The notes under the pieces are model-generated. The model did no database searches. It saw only the letters and a program-made list of their open reading frames with translations, and was not told where the DNA came from. From Cristatella mucedo (Eukaryota; Bryozoa; Phylactolaemata; Cristatellidae): a DNA stretch of 54,000 nt. This document shows, piece after piece, positions 34,205 to 44,239 of the stretch (positions are counted from its first letter, which is position 1; every line of letters starts with the position of its first letter). Location: the NCBI GenBank assembly GCA_009760855.2, contig WPIO01000157.1:641001-695000 (forward strand), given 5' to 3'. Position numbers and translations under genes: made by a program.

Positions 34205-34577
34205 ATGGCCATGCCGCAGGTGATGCCCACAGCAATGTCTGCTGCCGAGTTGAGTGCGAAATTGAAAAGCGAGGTGGGAGACCTAGTGGTTTTGGACTGC
34301 AGACCTTTCGGCGTTGGAACGACTAGCTCGATTAAGAAGTCCAGGCACGTTCGGTGTCCCGAAATAGTCCGAAGGCGGAATGGCGGGAGAATACCGATCG
34401 AACAAATTATTAAGAACGACCTTCGCGAGATGATCGCTCAGCTTCCAGCTGTAGCATTCCTTTTGTTCGACGACGACTGCGAGGGATTCGGGGCCGCCGG
34501 GCAGACGTCGGTCATGTATCAAGTGGCCTGCACGATTGCCGCCTCAATGCCGCAAGCCAATCTGCTGTTTCTATACG
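34205..34577 (+). CDS. Phosphatase exon 1: rhodanese-like domain with kinase-docking motif
   Basis: Encodes residues 1-124 plus one base of Gly125. The donor is CTATACG|GTAAGA. It holds LDCRPF, the typical MKP rhodanese entry, but lacks the AGHI-type loop usually found next; instead there is a Ser/Thr/Lys stretch (GVGTTSSIKKS) before the docking arginines 56-58. The rhodanese active Cys is absent, as is normal for MKPs. The exon is GC-rich compared with its surroundings. Confidence 0.93.
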
Positions 34578-37500
34578 GTAAGATTCGCAATGAATCATAC
34601 TTCGCGCGAGGCTGCGGGGTGACCAAGTTAATGAGCGTAGCGCGCTGACGATACCTTCCTTGCCGAAAGCCCGGGTCGGTACTGCCGACTTCGTGGCTTT
34701 TTGGATTTGTCACGAACGCCGAGCACGTGGGCGGTCTTCAGTCCGCGAGACCGACAACGGCACGTGTGGCGACGTGAGCTCAGAAATGAGCCCCCTGTTC
34801 GCCGCGTTGCACCGCCGGGCCAGTCCGAGCCGGCCGACATTTTTGGACCCTCCGCGCGCCGCTGCCGCCATTCCCGTTCTCGGCGACGCAGCTCAATTTT
34901 GTTCGGTCATTCTGCGGTTTGACCCCAAATGGTAGCATACATGACCTAGATTGATTGCCCAATGTCAAATTTAGATTAATTTACTTTAAATAAGATAATT
35001 TTCTTCTAAATCCCATATATACACTTAAGCGAAGACTTACTGGGTCCGCTGCCGGCGCCGGGTGCCCGCCAATGGGCGAATTAGAGCTACACCGGCGGGC
35101 CTCAATCTACGCCAACGTGCGTCCGCGATGCTTGAAGCGGGCTTCAGAATACCGCTCCGGGTGAAATTAATAGCTAGCGATGTTATAGTAGAGCAGATGG
35201 AGGACCAATGCAGTCAAGCTAAACGGGAAGGCAACCGGGTTGGGGTGCCTGTATCTGGTTTGCTAGAATTGCGTCCGGCGCCCGACTGAAGCGGCGGACG
35301 CGGCGGCGAGCTCGAAATCGTTGCGTCGAAATGCTTTACGCAACTATTTTATTTATTTATTTACGCCGTTTTATTTATTTATTATATAATAATTCATTAG
35401 AGGTTATCTGGCGGATGCTGTAATTTTCCCGGCGCTCGGTCTCTCATAGTTTGAAGCCGAGCCCGAGGCCTCTGTCTGCCCAAACCGCTCGCATCGCCTT
35501 CTCTTCTTCTTCTTCTTTTAGCGCGGCTTGCGTGCACTTCGCTTGGTGGACGTGTTTTGACATAGCACACGTCGATGCTTAACGTTCAGCCTCTGACAAA
35601 GACCCGCTCGCGCGTACTTAGTTTCTGAGCCGCCGCCGCACGCTTGCTGGGCTTGCTTAGTCGCTTAGCCGTCCGCCGGCTGCAAGCGGCCGGCTCTTGC
35701 CAAGCGCAGGGCAGTCAGTCAACCCTGACTGCAGTGAATATCCATGCCAGAAAAGGCACGGATTTAACAAGTTTTTAGTCTTTTCTCGGCGACTCGATTG
35801 ATCGACGAGAACTTAATCCGTGTAGATCGCAAGTCGATCGCCGCCATGCGACGCCGAGCGCCTATTTCTTCGCCTTTAGGTGGCTTTGAGAAATTTCGTC
35901 TGGACTTCCCGGAGCTGTGCACTACCGGCGAAGACGAGAGGGAGCCTCGTAGCAACGGCGGCTTCATCAGCGGATACGTGAACGGCAGCGGCAGCACAGC
36001 GGTGACCGGCTCACCGACAGCCTCCACCCCTGCTATGACGGTAAGCCGCCCCAGATGACCATCAGATAAGATGTCTGGTGGTAGACGCAAGATGAGCCTA
36101 TTGGAGGTGAGATACATGGTATCTCACCTCTCGTTGGCTCATATAAGCCTCTCGCGTTGGGTCAGCGCTTATTCCCCTTCGTCCTCTCGCTCCCCCCCAG
36201 CTCGACATCTCCTCGAAGTTAGTGCGTAGACTCCTCCCCCACAGCCCCCCTCCGGCTTGCCGGCACCCGGCAAGTTATGGGGCAGGCGAAGGCTGAGGAT
36301 TCTTCGTGCAGTTGCACTTCTCAGGTGACTGCCCTAACCCTTAGCTTCGACAGCTTGACGTGAAACTTTCGGCAAAACGCACTGGCAGTGTTCGTGGTGT
36401 CCGTGATCACTATGGGCCAGAGCTGTCGCTCTCGTTTGAGGGGGAGGATTATTATGGGCCCATTAGCGAGACGTTGATTGATTAGTGCTGCTGCCATGCC
36501 TGGCTGCTCAGCTCGGCAGCAGCAGAGCGAAGGCCAGTAAAATGGGTGTGCACCTTTCGGCTTCGGCTTCGTGCATTCATTTCCTTCAAGATTCTATGCT
36601 TCTTAGCTTGTCAGCTGTGAATAGCATTTAATCACAATGAGCCGCTACTGTCCTTGCAAATGCTTGCTACTTTGGCGGATGTTTGTGTGCTTGCTAGAGC
36701 ATATACTGCATGCATCTCAGGCTGTGTGCTCTTCACCCAATGTTCGCGAAACTCTGCAAATTTGTCGCACAATAAACTGGTCAGCTCCTTTGATGCCCGG
36801 CCTTGCCGTTATTGAGTTTTGTGCTTACGATGAAAACAGAAGCAGTGCTGTATATTTTGTTTTAGTCAGTTTAGTATTCCTTCAGAGTATTAGACAGGCA
36901 GTTCCTAGTTGAACGTCTTAATCGCCTAGTAACTTTTGCCAGGCAAGGTCCACGAAATTCTCCAAAGTCCATGACCAGGTCTATAAACGTCCTGCTGGGT
37001 GCAAGTGCTGTGTGCTTACGGCCTGAGACGGCCCCAGAGAGATGATCTTGTGGTCCTCATGGAAGTAGTTAGAGATGAATCCACAGGCGAACAGACAGAC
37101 AGGAAGGCTCGAAGGTTACAGATAATGGTGGGCAGTGACAATAGGACACAGTCAAGCAAATGATTAGGTGACTTGGGGAAAAGAATAGAGCAGCATGACT
37201 CTAGAAAGATAGAACGAATTTAGATACTATTAGCCCGAGGCCTGCATACTCTTGCACATGCACAATAACTCACGTGTACAATCATTCATATTAACTTTAT
37301 GCACACAAGAGCTGTAACGTATGTACTCACTCATAGGGCAAAGGCATCCTGATGCCATGGTGTGCATGCATACAATCGTCCCTACGTGCTCGCAACTCAT
37401 GTGTACACAGGAACACACACAGACACACAAACACGAAGACACACAGGCACACACGCATGCACATACATACATGTACATGTGACACATGCGGCCACATGTG

Positions 37501-40500
37501 ACACATACGGCCGCAGGTTCAGAATGTAGCCTAGTGTACAAGCTTGAGCTCTACCAGATAGGGACCTTCAAATGTTCCCATCCATGAATCAGCAACTTCC
37601 GCTCCAGACGTGCTTAAAGATTAAGTAAAGACATATTGTATGCTATGGATGCACTAAGGCATACGATATCTAGATTTGAGTTATGAGGTTTGCAACTGTG
37701 AAGTGAGACAATTTTCAAAGTAACCATCCCTAAATCCACTAGATGCACTACATGGACTGGCTATAATTCTTTTGCATCTACAGCCCATAACTGACTATTA
37801 CAGACTGACCGACAAAATTACTGACAGAATTACAGGCTGACTTCACCACAACCCCCTAGCATGACGTTTAAAGTGTGTGATTCGTACTTGATATTGTTAT
37901 GCATGCAGAAATTTTGCATGTTAATACCACTAATCAGTCAATATCATTCCTTACCCGCAAACTGCTGAGGAAAATATTTGGCGGTCTCCGGTCACTATCC
38001 ATAACTATTGTTACTACATAACTATTGTTACTTGCATGCTGACCCTGTGCACGGCACCCCTAACCACGTTGTTCATGTTGTTTATCAAGCATGATATTAC
38101 TCACGATTCAATCGCGTTTCCCTGTGCAGCAAATGTAAAGCGCCCAGAAAGAGACTGAGTTCTCTGAGGGCGCTTTATCAAGTGCATTATTATTATTATT
38201 ACTATCGTTTATCATTATCATTACCGCAATAATTATGAAGCTTTTGATACAATTCTGTTATACATCCATATTAAGTTCTTTATCGTTGCATTCGCCCAGT
38301 CTGGTGCCTTCGATGTCATGACATTTCGAAAGATTTTGAGCATTGTGAATTGCACACAAACTTAAATGAACAACGACGAACTGCTTCTGTATTTTCAGTT
38401 GGGTTCTCCAGGACCAAATGAAATCCTGCCATACCTGTATATTGGCAGCGCCGATGATGTTATTGATCCAGGAAAGCTCAACAAACTAGGCATTACAGCA
38501 ATCATCAGCGTGTGCAGGGAAGTAGTTAACTTACCAAAGAGCTTCAACTACTTGAGTGTGGCCATCCCTGACGACCCTGCTGCAACGATTGCTGATTGGT
38601 TTGAGGCTACAGCGATGTTCATTGGTAAGTTAAAGTGCTGTTGTACAAATTATTTATACATCTGATCAGTGGTGGGGGACAACAGAATGGGAGTCCTCAC
38701 AGGCCTAAGTGGGACTAATTCTCATTCTGATGGCAGTAAGAAGAGGTTAATTTTGAACATTCAACTGTGCTGGTCATCTGGGGTTATAAACAGCCTGGAT
38801 GTTTCGACCACGTATGCAACATTGCTTAGTACAGGCAGTACAAGACCCAGCTCTTAATGGAACGAAACGATGCCCGGGGTGGTAATATTTGGAATCGTGA
38901 AGTTTCGGCTTGCTAACAGAGGGTGTCACTAATTTTCGTGAATGCTTTCGTTCGAAAGGTACGACATTTAATACTGGGTTTGCCGGAAGTTCTCATTGGA
39001 GGCTGCATTTACAGGAACCAATCTTTCATGATTATCTTTCTAACATTCAAGATCATCAAAAATAATGTGTCCAAGGTGATCAAAGTGCACCACTAACGTG
39101 ATAATAAGCAGGATTACCATATTTTTACGAGTATAGCTCGCACCCAAGTATAATTCGCACCGTAAATTTATGGACAGAATTTTGGAAGAACGGGTTATTA
39201 AAAACTATTAATACTGAATACATAGCTCACTTTGTATTGATATAAGTTTGCTTTAATCGTTGCGGTTAGCAAGAAACTCGTCATCAGTATCACTGCTAAC
39301 ATCTTCATAGTCTACTGTAACATTGTCAATGTCTGAATCATCACTTGTCTCATAGATTGCAGCATCTTCAGTTCCATCATGCATGTTTGAAGTTCCTGTC
39401 TTCTTGAACGACTTCACAATGGCTTCTGTTTTGATAATTTCCCAAGCATGTACAATTCATTAACAAACATGTTTGATACTGGCTCTACTAATTCTTCCTG
39501 CTGGCGTCAAATATTGGTTTGAAGTCGTTGTCGTCCATTTGTTCCACTCATGAATTTCCTGCTGGAAGGGCTTGTTGATGTTGACATCCAGAAGCTGCAA
39601 CTGAGATGGCAGGCCTCCAAGAATAACTGCCAGATGCATGTTCATAGCTCCAGCAACTTGTTTCTTTTTGTTAGGTGTGCCATGAATTGATCAAACACCA
39701 AAATGGATTCCTTTTTCAAAAGTCCCCTGGTCTTCATGCACAAAATTTCACAAACCACAATTTCATCCCAGCTTCCTCCATCCACCCTAGGGATGGTAAT
39801 GAACAAACACTCAAGAAGGGATATCTTATTTTTGCATTGTCTTTCTATTGAAGATCAACTTGGGTTTGAGTTTTTTGCGTCTGCCAAGCAACAATAGTTG
39901 CATTCGCATGCAGCTCGAGCCTCCGTTCAAGAGACTCGCCCCGGGGACCGAGGTCTGGCCGAGGTCGCTAGCTCGAGTCCCGTTTGCGGCATATGTGAAG
40001 CGTTTGAATAGAGATTAAGTTCTCTCAGGGTGTGATTAAAAAATGAATGATTAATATTGTTATGAACAATTTCAGTAGCTGCCCAATGATGAACTGCTCG
40101 TTAGTGGAGCCGCTGGCCGGGCTCGATCCAGGCGTGGGCATCGGATGTGGAGGCAGCTGCGCCACCTGCTGGTGACCAGACTGCTCAAGACCATCTCCTT
40201 GTTCACCTCACTTTTTTTTTCCTTTTTCTTTTTAGACCGCTGCCGCAACGAGTCCGGAAAGACTCTGGTCCACTGCCGAGCCGGCATAAGTCGCTCAGCG
40301 ACGATATGCTTGGCGTATCTGATAAAGAGCCTTGGCTGGAGCTTGGACGAGAGCTTCTGCTTCTTGCGCCGGGCGCGCCCGTGCGTCAGCCCCAACCTGT
40401 CCTTCATGGCGCAGCTGGCGGCCTACGAGAATCAGCTGAGAAACAAAGCAGGAGGAGTAGGAGAAGGAGGAGGAGCTGCGACGGCGGCAGCAGCAGTGGC

Positions 40501-40609
40501 AGCAGCGCCGGGCCAGGGCGACGGCCTCGAGAACGACTGCTCGGCCCGGCGCTCGGACGACGCTGCCGACTTCTTCTCCAAGGAACGAGCTGCGGCTCCG
40601 CAGGAGTGA
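34205..40609 (+). CDS. DUSP1/4-like: MAP kinase phosphatase (dual-specificity phosphatase, DUSP1/2/4/5 class), four exons
   Basis: Joined coding exons 34205-34577, 35880-36040, 38399-38624 and 40236-40609 give 377 residues; the last three bases are the TGA. By family it should dephosphorylate the Thr and Tyr of activated MAP kinases, usually in the nucleus. Residues about 12-135 form a rhodanese/CDC25-like domain (VVLDCRPF at 28-35) with the kinase-docking motif VRCPEIVRRR (49-58). Residues about 182-321 are the phosphatase domain: EILPYLYIGSADD (186-198), general-acid Asp236, the P-loop VHCRAGISRSA (265-275; Cys267, Arg273) and SPNLSFMAQL (305-314). Intron phases are 1, 0 and 1, all GT-AG. 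The start is set by an in-frame TAA at 34166-34168 and no earlier in-frame ATG. The C-terminus after 321 is Gly/Ala-rich and then acidic, unlike the vertebrate homologues. Length suits the family (about 310-395). The exact orthologue among DUSP1/2/4/5 is unresolved. Transposons fill introns 2 and 3, yet no coding exon is damaged. Confidence 0.93.
35880..36040 (+). CDS. Phosphatase exon 2: linker
   Basis: The acceptor is CTTCGCCTTTAG at 35879 and the donor is GACG|GTAAGC. The first residues GGFEKFRLDFPELC complete the rhodanese fold; GGY/F-E-F---PE-C is conserved in DUSP1/4. The rest is a low-complexity Ser/Thr/Gly linker (GSGSTAVTGSPTASTPAMT) rich in SP/TP sites that MAP kinases could phosphorylate. 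Confidence 0.92.
36092..36142. other. Long perfect-stem inverted repeat in intron 2
   Basis: AGGTGAGATAC (36105-36115) and GTATCTCACCT (36119-36129) are perfect complements with an ATG spacer. They are enclosed by ATGAGCC (36092-36098) and GGCTCAT (36136-36142), with symmetric 6-nt internal loops. It begins 52 bp after the exon 2 donor, and each arm contains a donor-like AGGTGAG or its complement. It could be an RNA hairpin in the pre-mRNA or the remains of a small palindromic element. Confidence 0.85.
36143..38019. other. Intron 2 interior
   Basis: No exon recognised. Includes a CA-rich patch and a 19-bp tandem repeat (37475-37512). A 91-codon frame at 36637-36912 has no motif and no obvious splice signals. 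Confidence 0.5.
37475..37512. repeat. 19-bp tandem repeat
   Basis: ACATGTGACACATGCGGCC then ACATGTGACACATACGGCC, one mismatch, inside intron 2. Confidence 0.9.
38020..38215 (+). mobile_element. LINE-A 3' end with intact hairpin (in intron 2)
   Basis: CATGCTGACCCTGTGCACGG, then GCAGCAAATGTAAAG and a near-ideal hairpin. The outer stem AAAGCGCCC (38137-38145) pairs with GGGCGCTTT (38168-38176). The inner AGAGA (38150-38154) pairs with TCTCT (38161-38165) around a 6-nt loop. The tail is AAGTGCATTATTATTATTATT. This short copy sits about 180 bp before exon 3, in the gene's own orientation. Confidence 0.88.
38399..38624 (+). CDS. Phosphatase exon 3: N-terminal half of DSP catalytic domain
   Basis: The acceptor is TGTATTTTCAG at 38398 and the donor is ATTG|GTAAGT. 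It encodes 75 codons from LGSPGPNEILPYLYIGSADD through LGITAIISVC to IPDDPAATIADWFEATAMFI. Asp236, nine residues before Trp245, aligns with the general acid of DUSP1. Confidence 0.93.
39115..39905 (-). mobile_element. pogo/Tigger-type (DDE, Jerky-like) transposon remnant in intron 3
   Basis: Minus-strand pieces, frame-broken but in order: GWMEEAGMKLWFVKF; LLKKESILVFDQFMAHLTK (a DDE Asp in LVFDQF); NMHLAVILGGLPSQLQLLDV, then NINKPF and EWNKW (39460-39645). The C-terminus follows, with AIVKSFKKTGTSN, MHDGTEDAA and an Asp-rich tail. These match the last third of pogo-clade transposases. A probable terminal repeat lies at 39118-39165 (read on the minus strand GTGCGAATTATACTTGGGTG and CGAGCTATACTCGTAAAAAT, ending ATGGTA). 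The 5' half and the other terminal repeat are missing. Confidence 0.8.
39935..40065 (+). mobile_element. SINE-B copy in intron 3
   Basis: CCGAGGTCTGGCCGAGGTCG, CTCGAGTCCCG (B-box region), GGCATATGTGAAGCG, then AGAGATTAAGTTCTCTCAGG and AAAATGAATGATT. The head is truncated. It ends about 170 bp before exon 4. Confidence 0.7.
40236..40609 (+). CDS. Phosphatase exon 4: P-loop and C-terminus
   Basis: The acceptor follows a strong polypyrimidine tract (TTTTTCTTTTTAG at 40235). The split codon gives Asp254, then RCRNESGKTLVHCRAGISRS (catalytic TGC at 40274-40276). The domain ends at YENQL (317-321). The next 56 residues are RNKAGGVGEGGGAATAAAAV and beyond, then an acidic/basic tail to PQE-stop at 40607-40609. 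The 229-codon overlapping frame at 40147-40836 is a GC-rich shadow. Confidence 0.93.
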
Positions 40610-40904
40610 CCGGAAGGAATGCTCAGCGCTTGCCAGCCCTGTGCTCGCTAAAAGCCTTGGCTCGTTTTATTTCTAGTGCTCGTGTGATTGTGTCATGCAC
40701 GCATCCGGTGCTTCCATGTGCAGATGCTGCCCACCATTCCGCCGTGTCCCACGCGACGGCTGCTGCTCTTTTCCACTTCCGCTTTTTGTATTTTTTTAAA
40801 GATGGGCTTTTCTCGAGAGTAGACCAAAGAGAGTAGTTTGCCCGTCATGCAGTTTTTATAAGAGAGCTATGGTGTAGTCAAGGCTGGTTCATCTCTTCCT
40901 CCGT

Positions 40905-41068
40905 CTCCCTCTTTCCGTCTCTCTCACCCTCTTTCTTCCTCCCTTCCTCACTCTCCCTCTCTCGCTCTCTCGCCTTCTCTCTCGCTCTCTTCCTCGCTCC
41001 CTCTCTCGCTCCCTCTCTCGCTCCCTCTCTCGCTCCCTCTCTCGCTCCCTCTCTCGCTCCCTCTCTCG

Positions 41069-41114
<46 letters not shown>

Positions 41115-41376
41115 CCCTCTCGCTCCCTCTCTCGCTCCCTCTCTCGCTCCCTCTCTCGCTCCCTCTCTCGCTCCCTCTCTCGCTCCCTCTCTCGCTCCCT
41201 CTCTCGCTCCCTCTCTCGCTCCCTCTCTCGCTCCCTCTCTCGCTCCCTCTCTCGCTCCCTCTCTCGCTCCCTCTCTCGCTCCCTCTCTCGCTCCCTCTCT
41301 CTCGCTCTCTCTCTCGCTCCCTCTCTCGCTCCCTCTCTCGCTCCCTCTCTCGCTCCCTCTCTCGCTCCCTCTCTCG

Positions 41377-41412
<36 letters not shown>

Positions 41413-41450
41413 CTCTCTCTCGCTCTCTCTCTCTCTCTCATTCTTTCTCC
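40905..41450. repeat. 12-bp satellite CTCGCTCCCTCT in the probable 3' UTR
   Basis: From about 40995 to 41395 the unit CTCGCTCCCTCT repeats head to tail roughly 28 times, broken by two pure (CT)n stretches (41065-41110 and 41382-41408) and flanked by irregular CT-rich DNA. A 12-bp period leaves all frames on one strand open, which explains the 193-codon minus frame of repeating Arg-Glu-Gly-Ala; it is not a gene. It begins about 300 bp after the phosphatase stop codon. Confidence 0.95.
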
Positions 41451-41730
41451 CGGGCTCATTTTTTTCTGCTAAATTATTCTGGTCCCCCGTGGCCTACGCT
41501 ACCAATGGGGACCGTGCATCAAGCTACTCTAGTCTGAAAGCTCATTGTGCAGTGAAAGATAGCTGTCACTGCCTATTTAACTTGTCACTGTCCATTTTAT
41601 AAGGAACCGCCGAGTGATGAACGCATAAGCAGATCTCGTGATATGACATGATCAGGAGCACACGTTTGGTGTAAGCATTGTGCTGGCTACTGGATGAACG
41701 TGCTGACGACAATTACATAGAATTGCTTAA

Positions 41731-41736
41731 AATAAA
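41731..41736 (+). terminator. AATAAA polyadenylation signal candidate for the phosphatase gene
   Basis: First canonical AATAAA seen after the stop codon at 40609. It would give a 3' UTR of about 1.1 kb that includes the 12-bp satellite. The signal is short and not unique, so the assignment is inference. Confidence 0.4.
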
Positions 41737-41794
41737 TGATCGATATGCTAGCAGTTTCTTCGCTCATATTCGTAACCGTAGGCATAATAGTAAT

Positions 41795-42315
41795 AGTAAT
41801 AATAATACATTTGTATAGCTACCTCAGAGAATTTTGTCTCTTTATAGGCACCATATATATACCGTAAAGGAAGCATGATCAAATAGTTAGCGGTATCATG
41901 CACAATGCCGTTTTAATGTGCATTTTAAAATGCATTTTAGCTTTTTTTAAATGTGGTCAATTCAGGTAAGTCGTGACACTAGTCTCGAGTGTGTCCCATG
42001 CATGGGGAGCAGATGGACTAAAGACACGGTCTCCAAAAGATTTGAGGTTTGTACATGGTATGGCTAACCAATTTGATTCATACTAGTGGGTGGTATGATG
42101 CCTAGCTTGGCGGGGAGTAGCTTTGATAGGTAAGCTGGAGCCAGATAATGAATGCACCTAAAATGAAGTGACAAAATTTTAAATTTGAAGCGCTGCTTGA
42201 ATGGGAGCCACGAAAGTCGGCTAGATGTGATGTCGTGTGGCAACTAAGACCCACTCGACAGATAAGCCCACAAGTACAGTTTTACACCAACTAACACCCT
42301 GATTTGCACAGGCCT
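41795..42315 (-). mobile_element. LINE-A copy, left part, interrupted by LINE-B
   Basis: AATAATAATACATTTGTATAG and CTCTTTATAGGCACC at the 3' end, then GGGAGCAGATGGACTAAAGA, CACGGTCTCCAAAAGATTTG and GGCGGGGAGTAGCTTTGAT. The homologous text breaks at about 42315 (GATTTGCACAGGCCTG) and resumes at about 42610. Confidence 0.75.
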
Positions 42316-42608
42316 GTATGTATGTATGTATGTATATATGTACGTAATTCTGTCTGTAACTCCACAACGTTGCAAAGCTTATGTGGGTGTTCAGCAGGAG
42401 AGTTTTGTATAGCGAACTCAAAGCCTAAGAGGCTTTCGGTACGCACTCGGTAGCCAAAAGACTTCACCTTACGCAACAAAGAGAAAGTGAGAAGCATAAC
42501 TGAGTCAGGAGAGCAGTTGAGGTGGTGAGTAGCAGGAAATTAACAGCTAAGGACAGCTAGAAAGGATATGATCTAGTCAGCAGCAGGAAAGTAGTTGTCG
42601 TTGCGTAA
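42316..42608 (-). mobile_element. LINE-B insertion nested in LINE-A
   Basis: It starts with a (GTAT)n tail, then CTGTCTGTAACTCCACAACG, GCAACAAAGAGAAAGTGAGA, GGAGAGCAGTTGAGGTGGTG and AGTAGTTGTCGTTGCGTAAG, matching 46915-47055. The tail microsatellite differs from that of LINE-A. Confidence 0.75.
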
Positions 42609-42885
42609 GAAAGGTATATCAGTAAGCTGCGAGTTACAGAAGTCGAGATGGGATGTCACACATGTATAGACTAGCTTAGACATAGATTCCCTGTTATGTA
42701 GCCAAAGACAACTGTGGAGCTGATGCGGTCGTCTAACGAAAGGTCACTTTGGAACATGGCACCTAGATTTCGTGCGGATTCAACAGGAGAAATGCTGACA
42801 GAGCCGATTGTGAGCGTTAACCTTTCCAATTTCCGAATCACACTTGGTTTTCCCTGAATTAGCTAGCTGGTTTTATCTTAATGCC
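42609..42885 (-). mobile_element. LINE-A copy, right part
   Basis: GTAAGCTGCGAGTTACAGAA, GTCGAGATGGGATGTCACAC, GATGCGGTCGTCTAACGAAA, ACACCTAGATTTCG-like text and CAGAGCCGATTGTGAGCG continue the copy begun at 41795 on the other side of the LINE-B insertion. Confidence 0.75.
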
Positions 42886-43854
42886 TCAAGTGCATATATG
42901 TGTGTGCATATTAGTCATCTTATGCTCACGGCTTGGTACTGATCTCTATTCTGTCATATGAGAACGGGTTTGGGTCCGATAAGTTGATGTCTGAGGACTC
43001 ATTCAATACAAGACAGAAAGCTAGGTTACTGGCCACGTGCAGACTAGCTACAGCTAAGAATGGAAGAAAGAGACAAGTAATCGTAACAGAGTGACGGCCC
43101 GTCGCTTTAGGTTTGGTTTGTACGCAGTCTTTTACGGTGGTACGAAATCTTTATTTTGGTCCTTCTAGGTGCACTAACGTTCACGTAATTTGATCCTTTT
43201 AGTACACGAGAATTTCTACAGCGTTACCGGTAATACTTGTCGCTGGGCAAATGTGACCGAGTAGTCTCTATACTATGAAAGTTACTGAGTGGTTAGCATG
43301 ACTTCTGTCTCTGTTAAAAGATCAGGTTTCAAATACGGGCACGACATTATTTTATTTTTCTTCCTTACAATATGATAGCCAACAAAACTCCAACAGCCGC
43401 CAGCTAACACAGACACTTACCGAGTTCTCATTCCTCAAGTATTTGACCTGAATCATGATTGCTAGGCGGTTAATATTGATTGCCTGGTCATCAAAGTTGA
43501 CTCCATAGTAGTAGATGAGAAAACTTTCATCAATAGCTTGGGTGGTTAGCCGCAAACCTTAGTAAATTAGGGTATTTGGACGCTTTAAGTGTTCTCATAC
43601 GGTTGAGTTGCAAGTTAATCTAGGGTTTTATACTCCCAGCCTTCCAGGACCTCAAATTCTCTAGTTTTACTTACAGCTTTATTGCCTACATTTACACTTG
43701 GAGAGCTGGCTCATTTACGGACAGACTGACTCAATAGAACTAAAAGCAGTGTCGCTCAGAGCCTGGAAACATCGCGGCCAAGTAAGTCTTTAATTTTGTG
43801 AACTGTCGTCCAAACTGGTCTTAATCTCTTTTTGCAGAACTTCAGGCTAGTACA
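42886..43854. other. Unassigned stretch
   Basis: No gene or repeat family recognised. A 67-codon minus frame at 43352-43555 shows no motif. Confidence 0.45.
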
Positions 43855-44175
43855 TTAAGAGGCTAGATGATAGTGCAAAACTCCGCGACCGGTCTGTCGT
43901 GAAAGTCTCAGTGGTCTTCCTTTCATGCTTGCACTGGCTCTTCGTTTAGCAGTTAATCGACATTAAGGTTCCCTCGCTTACTGGTTAGTTCTTTCTCTTG
44001 ATCCAGTTTAAAATTCAAAAAGGCTGGCTCAGCTGGCCTTCCCTCGCACAGCTCGCGCCTGTCATCATGATCGTCTGCCTGTACCTTTAACCAAAGTCAA
44101 ATACTTGAGAGTCAGCTCCTTCAGTTCAAATGCACCAAATTTCTGTAAGTCCAAGGACCTTAGGTATGTAACACA
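43855..44175 (+). mobile_element. LINE-A degenerate copy
   Basis: GTGCAAAACTCCGCGACCGG, TCTGTCGTGAAAGTCTCAGT and CATGCTTGCACTGGCTCTTC parallel the QNSAARLVC...LADLHWL coding block in the plus orientation. Later parts are only weakly similar. Confidence 0.5.
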
Positions 44176-44239
44176 CCCCGCTTAGTTGAAGACATTGAAA
44201 TTGAAGCAAAACTATTCCCATGTTCTTACACAGCATAGT

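Noticed and set aside
36637-36912. Alternative exon of the phosphatase in intron 2
   Set aside because: No acceptor/donor pair in phase and no similarity to the MKP linker.
40147-40836. 229-codon plus frame overlapping phosphatase exon 4
   Set aside because: A GC-rich shadow in another frame. The frame carrying VHCRAGISRSA has the correct splice phase and the conserved motif.
40878-41459. 193-codon minus-strand frame of repeating Arg-Glu-Gly-Ala
   Set aside because: It is produced entirely by the 12-bp CT-rich satellite, whose period is a multiple of three. It lies antisense to the phosphatase 3' region and has no domain.
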